Positions 52,057 through 62,029 are shown, counted from the first letter of the stretch. The stretch is DNA of 64,000 nt from Anaerolineales bacterium (GCA_016929095.1 JAFGJM010000023.1:24219-88218), one strand, 5' to 3'. Made by a program: numbers and translations. Notes: a model not told the origin generated them from the sequence alone.

Positions 52057-55000
52057 TTGAATTTTGACCGGCGCCTTTTGAGTTTGCTCGGAATAAGCAA
52101 ACGAGCGTTGATAATTACGATCGCCCTCGGATTAACCGGGGGCGCTCTGGCTATCGGGCAGGCATGGATTTTTGCCCGAATTGTCACGCAGGTATTCATC
52201 AATCGGTTGGGATTTCAACAAGTTTTACCTGTTTTATTCGCATTGTTGATACTCATCATACTCAGGGCTATAGTCACCTGGGGATATGACTCAGCCGGGG
52301 GGTATATATCTAATCCTATCAAAAAACACCTTCGTCAAAGGCTATACCAACGTATCCTTGAAAAAGGACCGCAATATACCAGCCAGGAGAGTACTGGTGA
52401 ATTGGTGAATACGACAGTCGAAGGCGTTGAAGGTTTAGAGGCTTACTACAGCCAATATATTCCGCAGGTGTTTTTAGCGGTATTTATACCATTGATATTT
52501 TTAGTATTCGTAGCGCCGGTAGATTGGATTTCGGCACTGGTCATGCTGGCAACCGCGCCTTTAATTCCTATATTCATGATTTTAATCGGTTATGTGGCTC
52601 AAGCTATAACACGGCGGCAATGGCTGTCATTAAGCCGGATGAGTGCTTATTTTTTAGATGTTCTTCAGGGTTTAACCACATTGAAAATGCTTGGGAGAAG
52701 CAGGGAACAGGGAAAGGTAATTGCCCGGGTAAGCCAGCGATATACGCAAACAACCATGAGTGTGCTGCGTGTAGCCTTCCTGTCAGCCTTTACGCTCGAG
52801 CTGGTTGCTACACTTTCTACGGCAGTTGTGGCGGTGCAATTGGGTTTACGCCTGCTATATGGATGGATATCCTTTGAGCAGGCTCTATTTGTACTTGCTC
52901 TTACTCCTGAATTTTATCTGCCTCTTCGCATGCTTGGAACACGTTTCCATGCCGGGATTGCCGGCGTGGAAGCAGGCAAACGCATTTTTCAAGTGCTGGG
53001 AGAAGAGAGAACATGTGATCAAGCATTATACGCACAGGCGCCAGCAGCGCCGGTATCGAGAAATGAAATTAAAGATGCAATCCCGGAAATTAGATTCCGG
53101 GAAGTGTATTTTGAATACGAAAAGGAGCAGGGGGCGATTAATGGCGTTGATTTTTCGATTGAACCGGGGGAAAAAATCGCCCTGGTGGGGGCGAGTGGAG
53201 CGGGAAAAAGTACACTGACTGCTTTACTTTTAGGTTTTATTGCGCCAGATAAAGGGGCAATTATGGTGGGGGGGAGATCCCTTTCTGAAATATCACTCCA
53301 ATCATGGCGAAGGGCAATTGCCTGGGTGCCGCAAAAACCATATCTTTTCCGGGATAGTATTACCGCCAATATTCGTCTGGCAAATCCGGCAGCAAGCCAT
53401 CATGAGGTGATAAGAGCTGCTCAATTGGCGAACGCGGATGAATTTATTCGGGAATTACCGCATGGTTATGAGACGATTATTGGTGAGCGGGGAGCACGGT
53501 TAAGCGCCGGGCAGATGCAGCGTATTGCCCTGGCGCGAGCGTTTTTAAAGGATGCGCCGTTATTGATCATCGATGAAGGGATATCCCATTTGGATGGCAT
53601 TACCGCCTCGCTGGTGCAGCAAACCATTCAACAGTTATCTGAAAACCGAACGGTATTGGTCATAGCACATCAGCTAAGCACTGTGAGACAAGTCGACAGG
53701 ATTTTTGTAATGGATAATGGACAGATCGTTCAATCTGGTCGGCATGAGGAATTATCGCAACAAGATGGTATTTATCGTGAATTGCTCGATTCAGGTTTTT
53801 ACTCGCAAGATATGAATAATGAGAGCATAGTCAACCCCATGATAGATACCCAGCAATCCTTTGAGGACGCGTTTATACCACACTCGATCGACAAGGATTC
53901 AAATCCTCCTCGTTACACCTCCCTGGCTTTATTCTCTCGACTTATCGGTCTGATATCCCCTTATTCAGGATGGATTGCTTTATCCGCATTATTAGGATTT
54001 GCCACGGTTGCCAGCAGTATTGGATTGGCAGCCACATCGGCGTATATTATTTCAGCGGCTGCGCTGCAACCTTCGATTGCTGTATTACAGGTTGCCATTG
54101 TGGGAGTACGGTTTTTCGGTCTCAGTCGAGGAGTGTTTCGTTATCTGGAAAGGTATGTGTCGCATAAAGTGACGCTGCAAGTATTGGGACGTTTACGATT
54201 ATGGTTTTATGAAGCCCTGGAACCACTGGCGCCAGCGCGTTTGTTGGTGCGACATTCTGGCGATCTACTCTCGTGCGTCATAGGGGATATCGGGGCATTA
54301 GAAAATTTCTATGTGCGCGCCTTATATCCACCTCTGGTAGCCATTGCAACGGCTGTATTATTAGGTGTATATTTTGGCATGTTTTCGTTGCAATTGGTTG
54401 CACCATTTTTGATTCTCTTTGTGGGAGCCTGTCTCGCTGTCCCATGCTTTATGAACTACCTTTCAGGGAATTCCGGAAAGGTGTTGATCGATAAGCGGGC
54501 TATATTAAGTGAAAGGTTAGTGGAAGGTGTTCAAGGATTAGCCGATGTGCTTTTGTTTGGGTATGCGGAACGGCAGACTCAGCGTATCCTAGACGCGAGC
54601 AATGAGTTGGAAGCCAACTGCAAGAAAATGATATCTCTGAGTGGAATGCAGAATGCTTTAATGGGATTGTTTTCAAATTCGAGTTTATGGGTTGTTTTGT
54701 GGCTTGCAATCCCGCTGGTAGATGCCAATCAAATATCGGGAGTCCATCTGGCCGGTTTGGCATTAGCTGCACTGGCAGGATTTGAAGCTGTTGTGCCTTT
54801 ACCGCAGGCAGGCCAATACCTGCAAAGTAATCTAAAAGCAGCGCACCGTCTTTTTGAATTGGTGGACACTCAGGCAGAGGTCATCGATCCTGAAAATCCC
54901 CTGCCTTTACCGGATGGATTTGATTTGATTGTGGATGGTTTGACGTTTGGATATCCACAAAAGGACCAAGATCACCATTCTGAGTCAATGATATGTGAGA

Positions 55001-55644
55001 GCGAAGGAGGGGCTGGAAATACTGTCCCACTAGTACTTCGCAATCTATCGTTTACCTTGCCACAGGGAAAACGAATGGTGATCGTCGGACCAAGCGGCGT
55101 GGGAAAAACGACCTTGCTGCATTTGTTGTTACGTTTTTGGGATTACCAAGAAGGGACAATTAAATTGGGCGGTAACGATATTCGCCTGTATCACTCAGAT
55201 GACTTGCGAAAAAAGATTGCGGTTGTTCCACAAGATGCCTATCTATTCAACACCACATTACGCGAGAACCTTTTGTTGGCAAAACCCGACGCCGATCAGG
55301 AACAGGTGGTGTTTGCCCTTAAACAAGCCCAACTTGAAGAATTGACGAATTCTTTACCGGAAGGATTGGATACCTGGTTGGGAGAACACGGTGTACGTTT
55401 GAGTGCCGGCGAGCGGCAACGGGTGGCAATTGCCAGGGCAATACTCAGGGACACGCCGATTTTTTTATTAGATGAAGCAACTGCCAATCTGGATGCGGTT
55501 ACTGCAAGGCACGTGATGGGATCGTTGGAAAACGCTATTCAGGGAAAATCCGTGATTATGATCACACATCAGGCGGTAGAGACGAAAGGCGCACAAGTAA
55601 TGATGATGAAAGATTCGGGCGTAAAAATAAGAAAACAAGAATGA
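52057..55644 (+). CDS. cydDC: CydDC fusion: thiol/heme ABC transporter for cytochrome bd assembly
   Basis: Single chain of about 1195 residues made of two ABC half-transporters that are usually separate. The first half (CydD-like) has a six-helix domain, then Walker A GASGAGKST (K384), signature LSAGQMQRIALARAF and Walker B LLIIDEGISHLDG. The second half (CydC-like) has GPSGVGKTT (K1017), [15 protein letters not shown] and IFLLDEATANLDA. CydDC exports cysteine/glutathione or handles heme so that cytochrome bd can mature. The TTG at 52057 follows AGGGAG and the cydB stop; in-frame sequence further upstream lies inside cydB and is not used. Confidence 0.9.
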   Translation: MNFDRRLLSLLGISKRALIITIALGLTGGALAIGQAWIFARIVTQVFINRLGFQQVLPVLFALLILIILRAIVTWGYDSAGGYISNPIKKHLRQRLYQRILEKGPQYTSQESTGELVNTTVEGVEGLEAYYSQYIPQVFLAVFIPLIFLVFVAPVDWISALVMLATAPLIPIFMILIGYVAQAITRRQWLSLSRMSAYFLDVLQGLTTLKMLGRSREQGKVIARVSQRYTQTTMSVLRVAFLSAFTLELVATLSTAVVAVQLGLRLLYGWISFEQALFVLALTPEFYLPLRMLGTRFHAGIAGVEAGKRIFQVLGEERTCDQALYAQAPAAPVSRNEIKDAIPEIRFREVYFEYEKEQGAINGVDFSIEPGEKIALVGASGAGKSTLTALLLGFIAPDKGAIMVGGRSLSEISLQSWRRAIAWVPQKPYLFRDSITANIRLANPAASHHEVIRAAQLANADEFIRELPHGYETIIGERGARLSAGQMQRIALARAFLKDAPLLIIDEGISHLDGITASLVQQTIQQLSENRTVLVIAHQLSTVRQVDRIFVMDNGQIVQSGRHEELSQQDGIYRELLDSGFYSQDMNNESIVNPMIDTQQSFEDAFIPHSIDKDSNPPRYTSLALFSRLIGLISPYSGWIALSALLGFATVASSIGLAATSAYIISAAALQPSIAVLQVAIVGVRFFGLSRGVFRYLERYVSHKVTLQVLGRLRLWFYEALEPLAPARLLVRHSGDLLSCVIGDIGALENFYVRALYPPLVAIATAVLLGVYFGMFSLQLVAPFLILFVGACLAVPCFMNYLSGNSGKVLIDKRAILSERLVEGVQGLADVLLFGYAERQTQRILDASNELEANCKKMISLSGMQNALMGLFSNSSLWVVLWLAIPLVDANQISGVHLAGLALAALAGFEAVVPLPQAGQYLQSNLKAAHRLFELVDTQAEVIDPENPLPLPDGFDLIVDGLTFGYPQKDQDHHSESMICESEGGAGNTVPLVLRNLSFTLPQGKRMVIVGPSGVGKTTLLHLLLRFWDYQEGTIKLGGNDIRLYHSDDLRKKIAVVPQDAYLFNTTLRENLLLAKPDADQEQVVFALKQAQLEELTNSLPEGLDTWLGEHGVRLSAGERQRVAIARAILRDTPIFLLDEATANLDAVTARHVMGSLENAIQGKSVIMITHQAVETKGAQVMMMKDSGVKIRKQE

Positions 55645-55648
55645 TAAG

Positions 55649-57829
55649 TTATTTACCTTTCAATGCCTGGGCAGCTTTAAAGGAAGCGCGGGTGACGCCG
55701 AAGATTTGATCGTATGGGATGGGCGGCTTTGATTGGTTTTGTAAGGCGTTAATGAATACTTCCCATTCACTACGGTGACCTTTGTCTTGCCGCAGATAAG
55801 ATTGCGCTATTTGCCTCTTTCCGTTTTTTATTAGAATTAATTTCCGGAAATCATCCAATACCGCCACCTGACCGCCACAAAACACTTCTACATATTCTTT
55901 CGCAAAAGACTTATCCCCATTTGCCAGGTAATCCATGGTACATATTGAGCCATCTGCGTATGAGAGTGTGATCGCCACATTATCTTGCGCATATTTCCCG
56001 ATATCCGGGAGCGCCTGAGCATGCACATCCACAGGAGGGCTTCCCACCAGGAAGGTCAGAAAATCAATGAAATGGCAGCCCTCGCCTATGATCCGCCCGC
56101 CGCCCTGTGTGGGATCATGAACCCAATGAGAAAGCGGGATATAACCGGCATTAACACGATAATGGGCAAATATCGGTTCGCGGTGATGCGTGAAAAACCC
56201 TGCCATTTTGACTGCCAGAGGCGCAAAGCGGCGGTTAAACCCAACCATCAGTATCGGCGGTGGATTTTGGCTATTGCTTTCGTATTCACCGTTATGGATA
56301 TCATTTAGCGTTTTTTCTATGTCGTCTAACTCCTGGGGATTGATTGCCAATGGTTTTTCGCAAAATACCGATTTTCCTGCTTGTAATGCTGCGATAACCT
56401 GACGGGAATGTAAATTGTGGCGGGTGAGGATCGCTATCACTTGCGTTCGCGGGTCTTCGATTACCTCTTTTTCATCAGATGCAGCATAGGAAAAGCCGAA
56501 ACATTTGGCAGCAGAATGGGCGTTTACACCGGAGGCAGACGCGATGCCGGTTAACCGAATGTTAGGTATTTTGGATAAGGCCGGCAGCATCACGGCTGAG
56601 GCAAAGTTACCGGCGCCCAGTACACCCACGGATACCTGAGATGAGGATGGTTTGGTCGGCACAGCTTTTTGGGGGAATACGATCCGCTTAGACAGGTTTT
56701 CTCCTGGGGCGGTCATCGGATAGGTCAATAACACACCCAAAAAGGGTTCTTGTTTTTTCCCTGCGATCAAGTCGTAAGCCTGAGGGGCCTGTTCTATTGG
56801 TATGCGATGGCTGATCAATGGTTCGAGATGGATCTGGTCATTACTCATCAAGTCGAGGAATGCTTCCAGGTTACGTCCTTCTGTCCAACGAACATATCCG
56901 ATGGGATAATCATGTCCGGATTCTTCATAATTCTTATCATAGCGACCTGGACCATATGACCGTGAGTTGATGAAAGATAGCTCTTTTTCATAATATATTT
57001 TACGGGGGATATTCAATCCTACTGCGCCGGTGGCGACGATATTGGCTCGATCACGGGCAATGACACCGGCTAACTCAACAGGGTCGTTGGAAGGAGTATC
57101 AGCGCAAATCAATACCGCATCACAGCCTCGATTACGGGTAAAACCAGACGCAATATTTTCAGCATTCTCGCGTAAAACTCCCTCGATGCCCATTTGAGTC
57201 GCAAGTTCGATCCGCCGGGGATCGATGTCGATACCCAACACCAGGCAGCCGGAGGCTTTGGCGATGCCTGCAGCCAGCAAACCCACCAACCCCAAACCGA
57301 TAATCGCGATATATTCACCTACCTGAACTCTGGTCAACCGGAAGCCATGCATGGCAATCGCGCCTAATGTGGTAAATGCGGCATGTTCATAACTGACCTG
57401 ATCCGGAATTGCTGCCATCAGATTTTGGGGTACGACAGCATATTCCGCGTGAACCGCGTAACCTCCTCCCGCACAGGCTACTCTTTGTCCAACTCGATAA
57501 TTATTAAGCCCCTCCCCCAGAGTGATAATTTCTCCGGCGGATGAATAACCTAAAACCATGGGTTGATCCAGACGGTTGAAAGTTGCTTCAATAGTGGTCA
57601 GCAACCCTTCCCTGCGAGCTTTATCCAAGACCTGGCGCACTAGGTCGGGGCGGGAACTGGCTTTACCGATCAAGGATTTTTCGGCAAATTCCACCACCAT
57701 TCTTTCGGTGCCAGCAGATACCAGTGATACTGCCGTTTTAACCAACGCTGTGCCTGGTTTTACTGTGGGGATGGGCACCTCGGCAACATAGGTTTCACCG
57801 TTGCGGATATTCTGTAGGACTTGTTTCAT
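55649..57829 (-). CDS. Bi-domain oxidoreductase: zinc-type alcohol dehydrogenase fused to Gfo/Idh/MocA
   Basis: 726 residues. Residues 1-370 form a medium-chain dehydrogenase (VLGYSSAGEIITLGEGLNNY, YIAIIGLGLVGLLAAGIAKA with its Rossmann glycines). From about 395 comes a second Rossmann domain of Gfo/Idh/MocA type (VGVLGAGNFASAVMLPAL, SVFCEKPLAI, GEGCHFIDFLTFL). Such fusions often lie in cell-surface polysaccharide clusters and probably oxidise sugar nucleotides or polyols. Here no polysaccharide gene is near. It ends 4 bases from cydDC (convergent) and follows the M20 gene by 2 bases. Confidence 0.88.
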   Translation of the reverse strand: MKQVLQNIRNGETYVAEVPIPTVKPGTALVKTAVSLVSAGTERMVVEFAEKSLIGKASSRPDLVRQVLDKARREGLLTTIEATFNRLDQPMVLGYSSAGEIITLGEGLNNYRVGQRVACAGGGYAVHAEYAVVPQNLMAAIPDQVSYEHAAFTTLGAIAMHGFRLTRVQVGEYIAIIGLGLVGLLAAGIAKASGCLVLGIDIDPRRIELATQMGIEGVLRENAENIASGFTRNRGCDAVLICADTPSNDPVELAGVIARDRANIVATGAVGLNIPRKIYYEKELSFINSRSYGPGRYDKNYEESGHDYPIGYVRWTEGRNLEAFLDLMSNDQIHLEPLISHRIPIEQAPQAYDLIAGKKQEPFLGVLLTYPMTAPGENLSKRIVFPQKAVPTKPSSSQVSVGVLGAGNFASAVMLPALSKIPNIRLTGIASASGVNAHSAAKCFGFSYAASDEKEVIEDPRTQVIAILTRHNLHSRQVIAALQAGKSVFCEKPLAINPQELDDIEKTLNDIHNGEYESNSQNPPPILMVGFNRRFAPLAVKMAGFFTHHREPIFAHYRVNAGYIPLSHWVHDPTQGGGRIIGEGCHFIDFLTFLVGSPPVDVHAQALPDIGKYAQDNVAITLSYADGSICTMDYLANGDKSFAKEYVEVFCGGQVAVLDDFRKLILIKNGKRQIAQSYLRQDKGHRSEWEVFINALQNQSKPPIPYDQIFGVTRASFKAAQALKGK

Positions 57830-57831
57830 GC

Positions 57832-59073
57832 TTATGCCTCGTTATGGTCGATCAACGCTAATATGGCTAAGGTATTGAGTGTTGCCTTGGGGGCAAATGA
57901 ACTCGCCAGTACGAATTCCTGTTCTTTTCCGGTTGAAGGATCATGTTCCGAGCAATGGGCGTTTTCTCCCATGGGCCCCAATCCGTCCAGAGTGGGAAAA
58001 TGCTGCCAAAGCATATTGCCGTCGCTCAAGCCGCCGCGGGCTTCGTGAAAAACATCTATCGCCATTTTTTTGCCGGCATTTTGCCATATATTGAATAAAT
58101 GGTCGGTTTGTTGGTTGCGCGGCCAGGGGTTGGATTGTTTTTGTTTTGTAATGTTTACTTTGCAGGTGAAGCCGTCCCGGCTTTGCACGCGACTGTGGTT
58201 ACTCAATGCCAGCATATCGGTGATGGCTTTATTGAAAATATCGGGGGAAAAAGCTCGCATCTCCACTTCGGCTTCGGCGTAATGAGGTACTCGATTCATA
58301 ACCACGCCGCCGTTTACTTTGCCGACATTAAAGGTCAATTTTTGATTGTAGTCGGTCAGGGTGGCGATATCCAGGATGGTATGCGCCATTTGAACAATAG
58401 CATTCGCCCCTTTGGCGTGGTAGTTACCTGCATGGGCTGACTTGCCTTCTATTGTGACTTGGAATGTGGCGCGGCCTTTTCTGGATGTGACAATTTGCAT
58501 TTGCCTGTCATTGGCTGCGCCTCCCTCAAACACCAGACACGCCAAAGTATTTTTTGGCAGACGTTCCAGACAAAGCAGAGAAAAATGATCGGTTAGAATT
58601 TCTTCGGAAGCATTCAAACAGACAACCCAGTTTACCTTGTCGAATACTTGTGGAGTAAATTTTATTAATGCTTCCAATATCATATAGATCAAAACTGTAC
58701 CGCCTTTAATATCTACTGTTCCTGGACCGAATAACCGGTCGCCTTCCACCCGCCAATGAAAATTATGCTGCAATTCTTCTTCCTCAGGAAAGACCGTATC
58801 CAGGTGAGAGACCAGAGCGATTGTCGGGCATTCAAGGTGATCTTTGGTGTGACGAGTAAGGAATAGATGTTTCCCTTGTTCCTTGTTGTTTGATTGAACG
58901 AATTCAGGTAAAAATTGGAATTTGGCAAATTCTTGCGCCGTGAAAGCCCCTAGAGTATTTACGCCCTTGGGGTTGGCAGTGAAGCTGTTGATTTCCACCA
59001 TTTTGCGGTGCAATTCCAGGTAATGAGGAAGACGATGTGAAAAATATTCCTGAATATCGTTGATAAAATCCAT
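57832..59073 (-). CDS. M20-family metallopeptidase / amidohydrolase
   Basis: About 413 residues. Zinc-site motifs: VSHLDTVFP, GPGTVDIKGG, NASEEIL with the catalytic Glu, and late EARGGLSDGN and MGENAHCSEH. The lid (dimerisation) domain includes GKSAHAGNYHAKGANAI. M20 enzymes cleave N-terminal or acylated amino acids and dipeptides, as in carboxypeptidase G2 or ArgE/DapE. The ATG at 59073, AAAGGA upstream, is preferred to a start 33 codons earlier without support. Shares a transcript with the oxidoreductase. Confidence 0.88.
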   Translation of the reverse strand: MDFINDIQEYFSHRLPHYLELHRKMVEINSFTANPKGVNTLGAFTAQEFAKFQFLPEFVQSNNKEQGKHLFLTRHTKDHLECPTIALVSHLDTVFPEEEELQHNFHWRVEGDRLFGPGTVDIKGGTVLIYMILEALIKFTPQVFDKVNWVVCLNASEEILTDHFSLLCLERLPKNTLACLVFEGGAANDRQMQIVTSRKGRATFQVTIEGKSAHAGNYHAKGANAIVQMAHTILDIATLTDYNQKLTFNVGKVNGGVVMNRVPHYAEAEVEMRAFSPDIFNKAITDMLALSNHSRVQSRDGFTCKVNITKQKQSNPWPRNQQTDHLFNIWQNAGKKMAIDVFHEARGGLSDGNMLWQHFPTLDGLGPMGENAHCSEHDPSTGKEQEFVLASSFAPKATLNTLAILALIDHNEA

Positions 59074-59170
59074 GATGCTGAAAAGTCCTTTCAAGCTTAT
59101 TATAAAGCCGTTCGTGAAAAGGCGGCATGAAATCATCTTGATATTATGGCAATTGCTAAATGAAGAAAAC

Positions 59171-59260
59171 ACCCCCTCCCTACCTCCCCCATTTTATAAA
59201 ACAAAAATGGGGGAGGGGGTAGTTAGTTGGCCATAAAAAAACAAAAATGGGGGAGGGGGT
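59171..59260. repeat. C-rich/G-rich palindrome with a tandem G-rich arm
   Basis: ACCCCCTCCCTACCTCCCCC (59171-59190) faces ACAAAAATGGGGGAGGGGGT at 59201-59220, which is repeated exactly at 59241-59260. Arms of this kind recur at 28859 and 30516. The four long G-tracts could form a quadruplex. The gap to the M29 gene (59261-59535) shows nothing else recognised. Confidence 0.65.
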
Positions 59261-59535
59261 TTGGATTCTCCATTTTGAAATGTTGAAATCGACACGATAC
59301 TTTTTCTCAGAAATCGTGGAAAGACAAACCGGGAGCAAATGGTGAGTGGATAATTTTTTTCTCGACATTTAGATTCATCTCTGAAAGGCGGCTATAATAG
59401 TAAATGAAGCGAGTATAAAATAGGTATATTGATATTTTCATATTTGTTTTATCATGATAATGATTGGTAAAATAATCATATTATCCAAAAACTAATTACT
59501 TTACACCACTCATTTCATTATAAATAGGAGAGTAT

Positions 59536-60645
59536 ATGTTTGATTTGCGCGCCCATAAATTTGCACAAATTCTTGTTGACCACTCCACCAAGATAAAACC
59601 CGGTGACCGTGTGGCTGTCACGGCTACGACTGTAGCGGAACCTTTACTGCGATCCCTATATGCCTTGATTCTGACACGTGGTGGGTATCCTCATCTATTG
59701 GTTGATTTACCCGGACAGGACGAATTATTATATGCCAATGCAAAAGATGAACAGCTTGATTTCATCCCGGTGTTTCACAAGATAGCCTTCGAAGAATTCG
59801 ATGTATTGATCAAAGTGCGTTCGGAGACCAACACCCGCGCGTTAACCAATGTGGATGGCGCCCGTTTAGCCAGACGACAGCGGGGTCTGGCGCCGTTACT
59901 GGAAGCGCAAATGGTGCGCGGAGCTCAAAAAAGCTTGCGTTGGATGAGCACGCAATATCCTACCAACGCGTATGCCATGGAAGCTGATATGGGGTTCGAA
60001 GAATATCAGGATTTCTTTTTCCGCGCCTGCCATGCGGATGAGAATACCTCCGATCCGGTGGGATATTGGCAGGGTGTGGAACGTGAGCAGGCAAAAATCG
60101 TAAGCCATATCGAAGGACACGACAAGGTAGTTTTGCATGGACCAAACGTCGACCTTACTTTATCGATCAAAGGGCGCACATTCCGGAATGCCAGCGGTCA
60201 GCAAAATCTACCGGATGGCGAAATCTATACCGGACCGGTGGAAGATTCTGCCAATGGGTGGGTGCGTTACACATATCCTGCGATGTACCAGGGCAGGCTG
60301 GTGGAAGGCATCGAACTGACCTTTGAGAAGGGCAGGGTTGTGAAAGCTACTGCAACTAAAAACGAGGATTATCTGTTACGCATGTTGGACACTGACGCCG
60401 GATCGCGTTACCTGGGTGAGTTTGCCATCGGGACGAATTTTGAAATCAACCGCTTCACCCGCAACATTTTGTTCGATGAAAAGATTGGCGGTTCGTTCCA
60501 CACCGCGGTGGGCGCCGGTTATCCTGAAACCGGCAGCAAGAATAAAAGCGTTATCCATTGGGATATGATCTGTGATATGCGTGAAAATGCGGAAATAACG
60601 GTGGATGGTGAAGTGTTCTATCGCAACGGGCAGTTTGTGATATAA
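59536..60645 (+). CDS. M29-family aminopeptidase
   Basis: Thermophilic aminopeptidase (AmpT/AmpS) type, 369 residues, cytoplasmic. Family motifs: LPDGEIYTGPVEDSANG, YLGEFAIGTN, GGSFHTAVGAGYPETG and SVIHWDMICDM, which supply the metal-binding Glu, His and Asp residues. It removes N-terminal residues from peptides with broad specificity. AGGAGAG lies just before the ATG. Opposite strand to the M20 gene; not obviously part of an operon. Confidence 0.93.
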   Translation: MFDLRAHKFAQILVDHSTKIKPGDRVAVTATTVAEPLLRSLYALILTRGGYPHLLVDLPGQDELLYANAKDEQLDFIPVFHKIAFEEFDVLIKVRSETNTRALTNVDGARLARRQRGLAPLLEAQMVRGAQKSLRWMSTQYPTNAYAMEADMGFEEYQDFFFRACHADENTSDPVGYWQGVEREQAKIVSHIEGHDKVVLHGPNVDLTLSIKGRTFRNASGQQNLPDGEIYTGPVEDSANGWVRYTYPAMYQGRLVEGIELTFEKGRVVKATATKNEDYLLRMLDTDAGSRYLGEFAIGTNFEINRFTRNILFDEKIGGSFHTAVGAGYPETGSKNKSVIHWDMICDMRENAEITVDGEVFYRNGQFVI

Positions 60646-60677
60646 AGAATAGTTGATAAGGCAACCAGGAAATTAGG

Positions 60678-60701
60678 AAACCAGGAGAAAAAACCTGGTT
60701 T
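60678..60701 (+). terminator. Probable terminator hairpin after the M29 gene
   Basis: AAACCAGG (60678-60685) and CCTGGTTT (60694-60701) pair over an eight-base A-rich loop; the following sequence ATATATTTTC is T-rich but not a pure run. Confidence 0.55.
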
Positions 60702-60806
60702 ATATATTTTCTTAATGTGATCAAGTGTAATTATTGGGTATTATAGTTATGTAATTTCAACAGCATTAACGAAATGTAAAATATATTTGAAAAATCCCTC
60801 TATTAC

Positions 60807-60834
60807 TTGACTAATACGATATTATAAGTATAAA
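60807..60834 (+). promoter_or_regulatory. Promoter of the ABC exporter genes
   Basis: TTGACT (60807-60812), 16-base spacer, TATAAA (60829-60834). Expected start near 60841, downstream of the ATG at 60835 but upstream of the ATG at 60865, which supports the latter as the start codon. Confidence 0.55.
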
Positions 60835-60864
60835 ATGAATGCAATACCAACGATGGGAGTTATT

Positions 60865-62016
60865 ATGTCTTTTTATCTGGCATTCAAAGAAATGTGGCGA
60901 AATAAAGGGCGATTTTTTCTTTTTAGTCTGGTAATCGCCTTGATCACTATACTGGTATTGTTCATCGCCGCATTGGCGCAAGGCCTGGCGCTGGCGAACA
61001 AAGAATATATCGAAAAGCTGAACGCCGACCTGATCGTATTTCAGGAAAAGGTGGAGTTATCCACGTCTACCAGCCGGGTGGGTTTGGATAAACTGAATAA
61101 CTTACGCCGGGTGCCCGGAGTGGCGGATGTTGGTCCTATCGGCTTTAGCTCTGGCTCTCTCGTGTTTGCGGACGGGCAGGAAGCTCTGGATGTTGCCCTG
61201 GTAGGTGTGCAACCGGGAAAACCGGGAATGCCTCCTGTTTACAATGGGAACTCTTTTCGTTCAGACCGCGGTTACTACGCAGTACTAGATGGTTCCATTG
61301 CCTCCCGAAATGAGGTAAAGGTTGGTGATGAAATCACCATTAAAACAATTGTCGGCTCGGAGGATAAGTTTTATCAATTTCAGGTAGTGGGTGTGACAGA
61401 TGGGCGGCAATATTTATATCAACCCTCGGTATTTATGCCCTTACAAACATGGGAAAAAATCCGCCCACAGGCATCCATAGAGGGACAAAATCAAAGTGAC
61501 CTGGTATCCAATGTGATGGCCATCAAGTTGACCGATCCGGAAAACTGGGAAGCGATGGCAAAAACCATCGAAAGCCAGGTAAGTGGTATCGAAGTGGTGG
61601 ACCGCAAGACAGCCTATCAATCTTCTCCCGGGTATTCAGCGCAGCAATCCACGTTGAATACGCAGCAAGGATTCACCTTGCTGATCGGTATCCTGGTGAT
61701 TGGCGGTTTCTTTCAAATTCAGACCCTGCAGAAAGTGCCACAAATTGGCATGCTAAAAGCGATCGGCGCCAATAATAAAATTGTTGCCCTGACGGTAATC
61801 ATGCAGATTATCCTGGTAACTTTTATCGGGGTTGCCCTGGGGAGCATTGGTACTTTTCTGCTTACCCTGGGATTACCGGGGAGTGTTCCCATCACGCTAA
61901 CCGGCAGCACAGCGATTCTCACCATTGCCACTTTATTGTTGATCGGTCCGATTGGCGGACTGGTTTCGGTACGTCTGGCAATCAAGGTCGAGCCGCTGAC
62001 CGCATTAGGGATGTAG
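60865..62016 (+). CDS. ABC transporter permease, FtsX/MacB type
   Basis: About 383 residues with one N-terminal helix (GRFFLFSLVIALITILVLFI), a periplasmic domain of roughly 220 residues and three C-terminal helices (FTLLIGILVIGGFFQIQTL; VALTVIMQIILVTFIGVAL; LTIATLLLIGPIGGLVSV). The intracellular loop LQKVPQIGMLKAIGA contacts the ATPase. The fold is that of MacB/LolC/HrtB-like mechanotransmission exporters. GGGAG lies 5 bases before ATG 60865; the frame begins at 60835. The ATPase gene follows after 13 bases. Confidence 0.85.
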   Translation: MSFYLAFKEMWRNKGRFFLFSLVIALITILVLFIAALAQGLALANKEYIEKLNADLIVFQEKVELSTSTSRVGLDKLNNLRRVPGVADVGPIGFSSGSLVFADGQEALDVALVGVQPGKPGMPPVYNGNSFRSDRGYYAVLDGSIASRNEVKVGDEITIKTIVGSEDKFYQFQVVGVTDGRQYLYQPSVFMPLQTWEKIRPQASIEGQNQSDLVSNVMAIKLTDPENWEAMAKTIESQVSGIEVVDRKTAYQSSPGYSAQQSTLNTQQGFTLLIGILVIGGFFQIQTLQKVPQIGMLKAIGANNKIVALTVIMQIILVTFIGVALGSIGTFLLTLGLPGSVPITLTGSTAILTIATLLLIGPIGGLVSVRLAIKVEPLTALGM

Positions 62017-62029
62017 TTTAGAGGTATTC

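Noticed and set aside
59198..59260. Start of a CRISPR array (two exact G-rich copies 40 bases apart).
   Set aside because: Only two copies, low complexity, spacing too short for normal spacers and no cas gene in the window.
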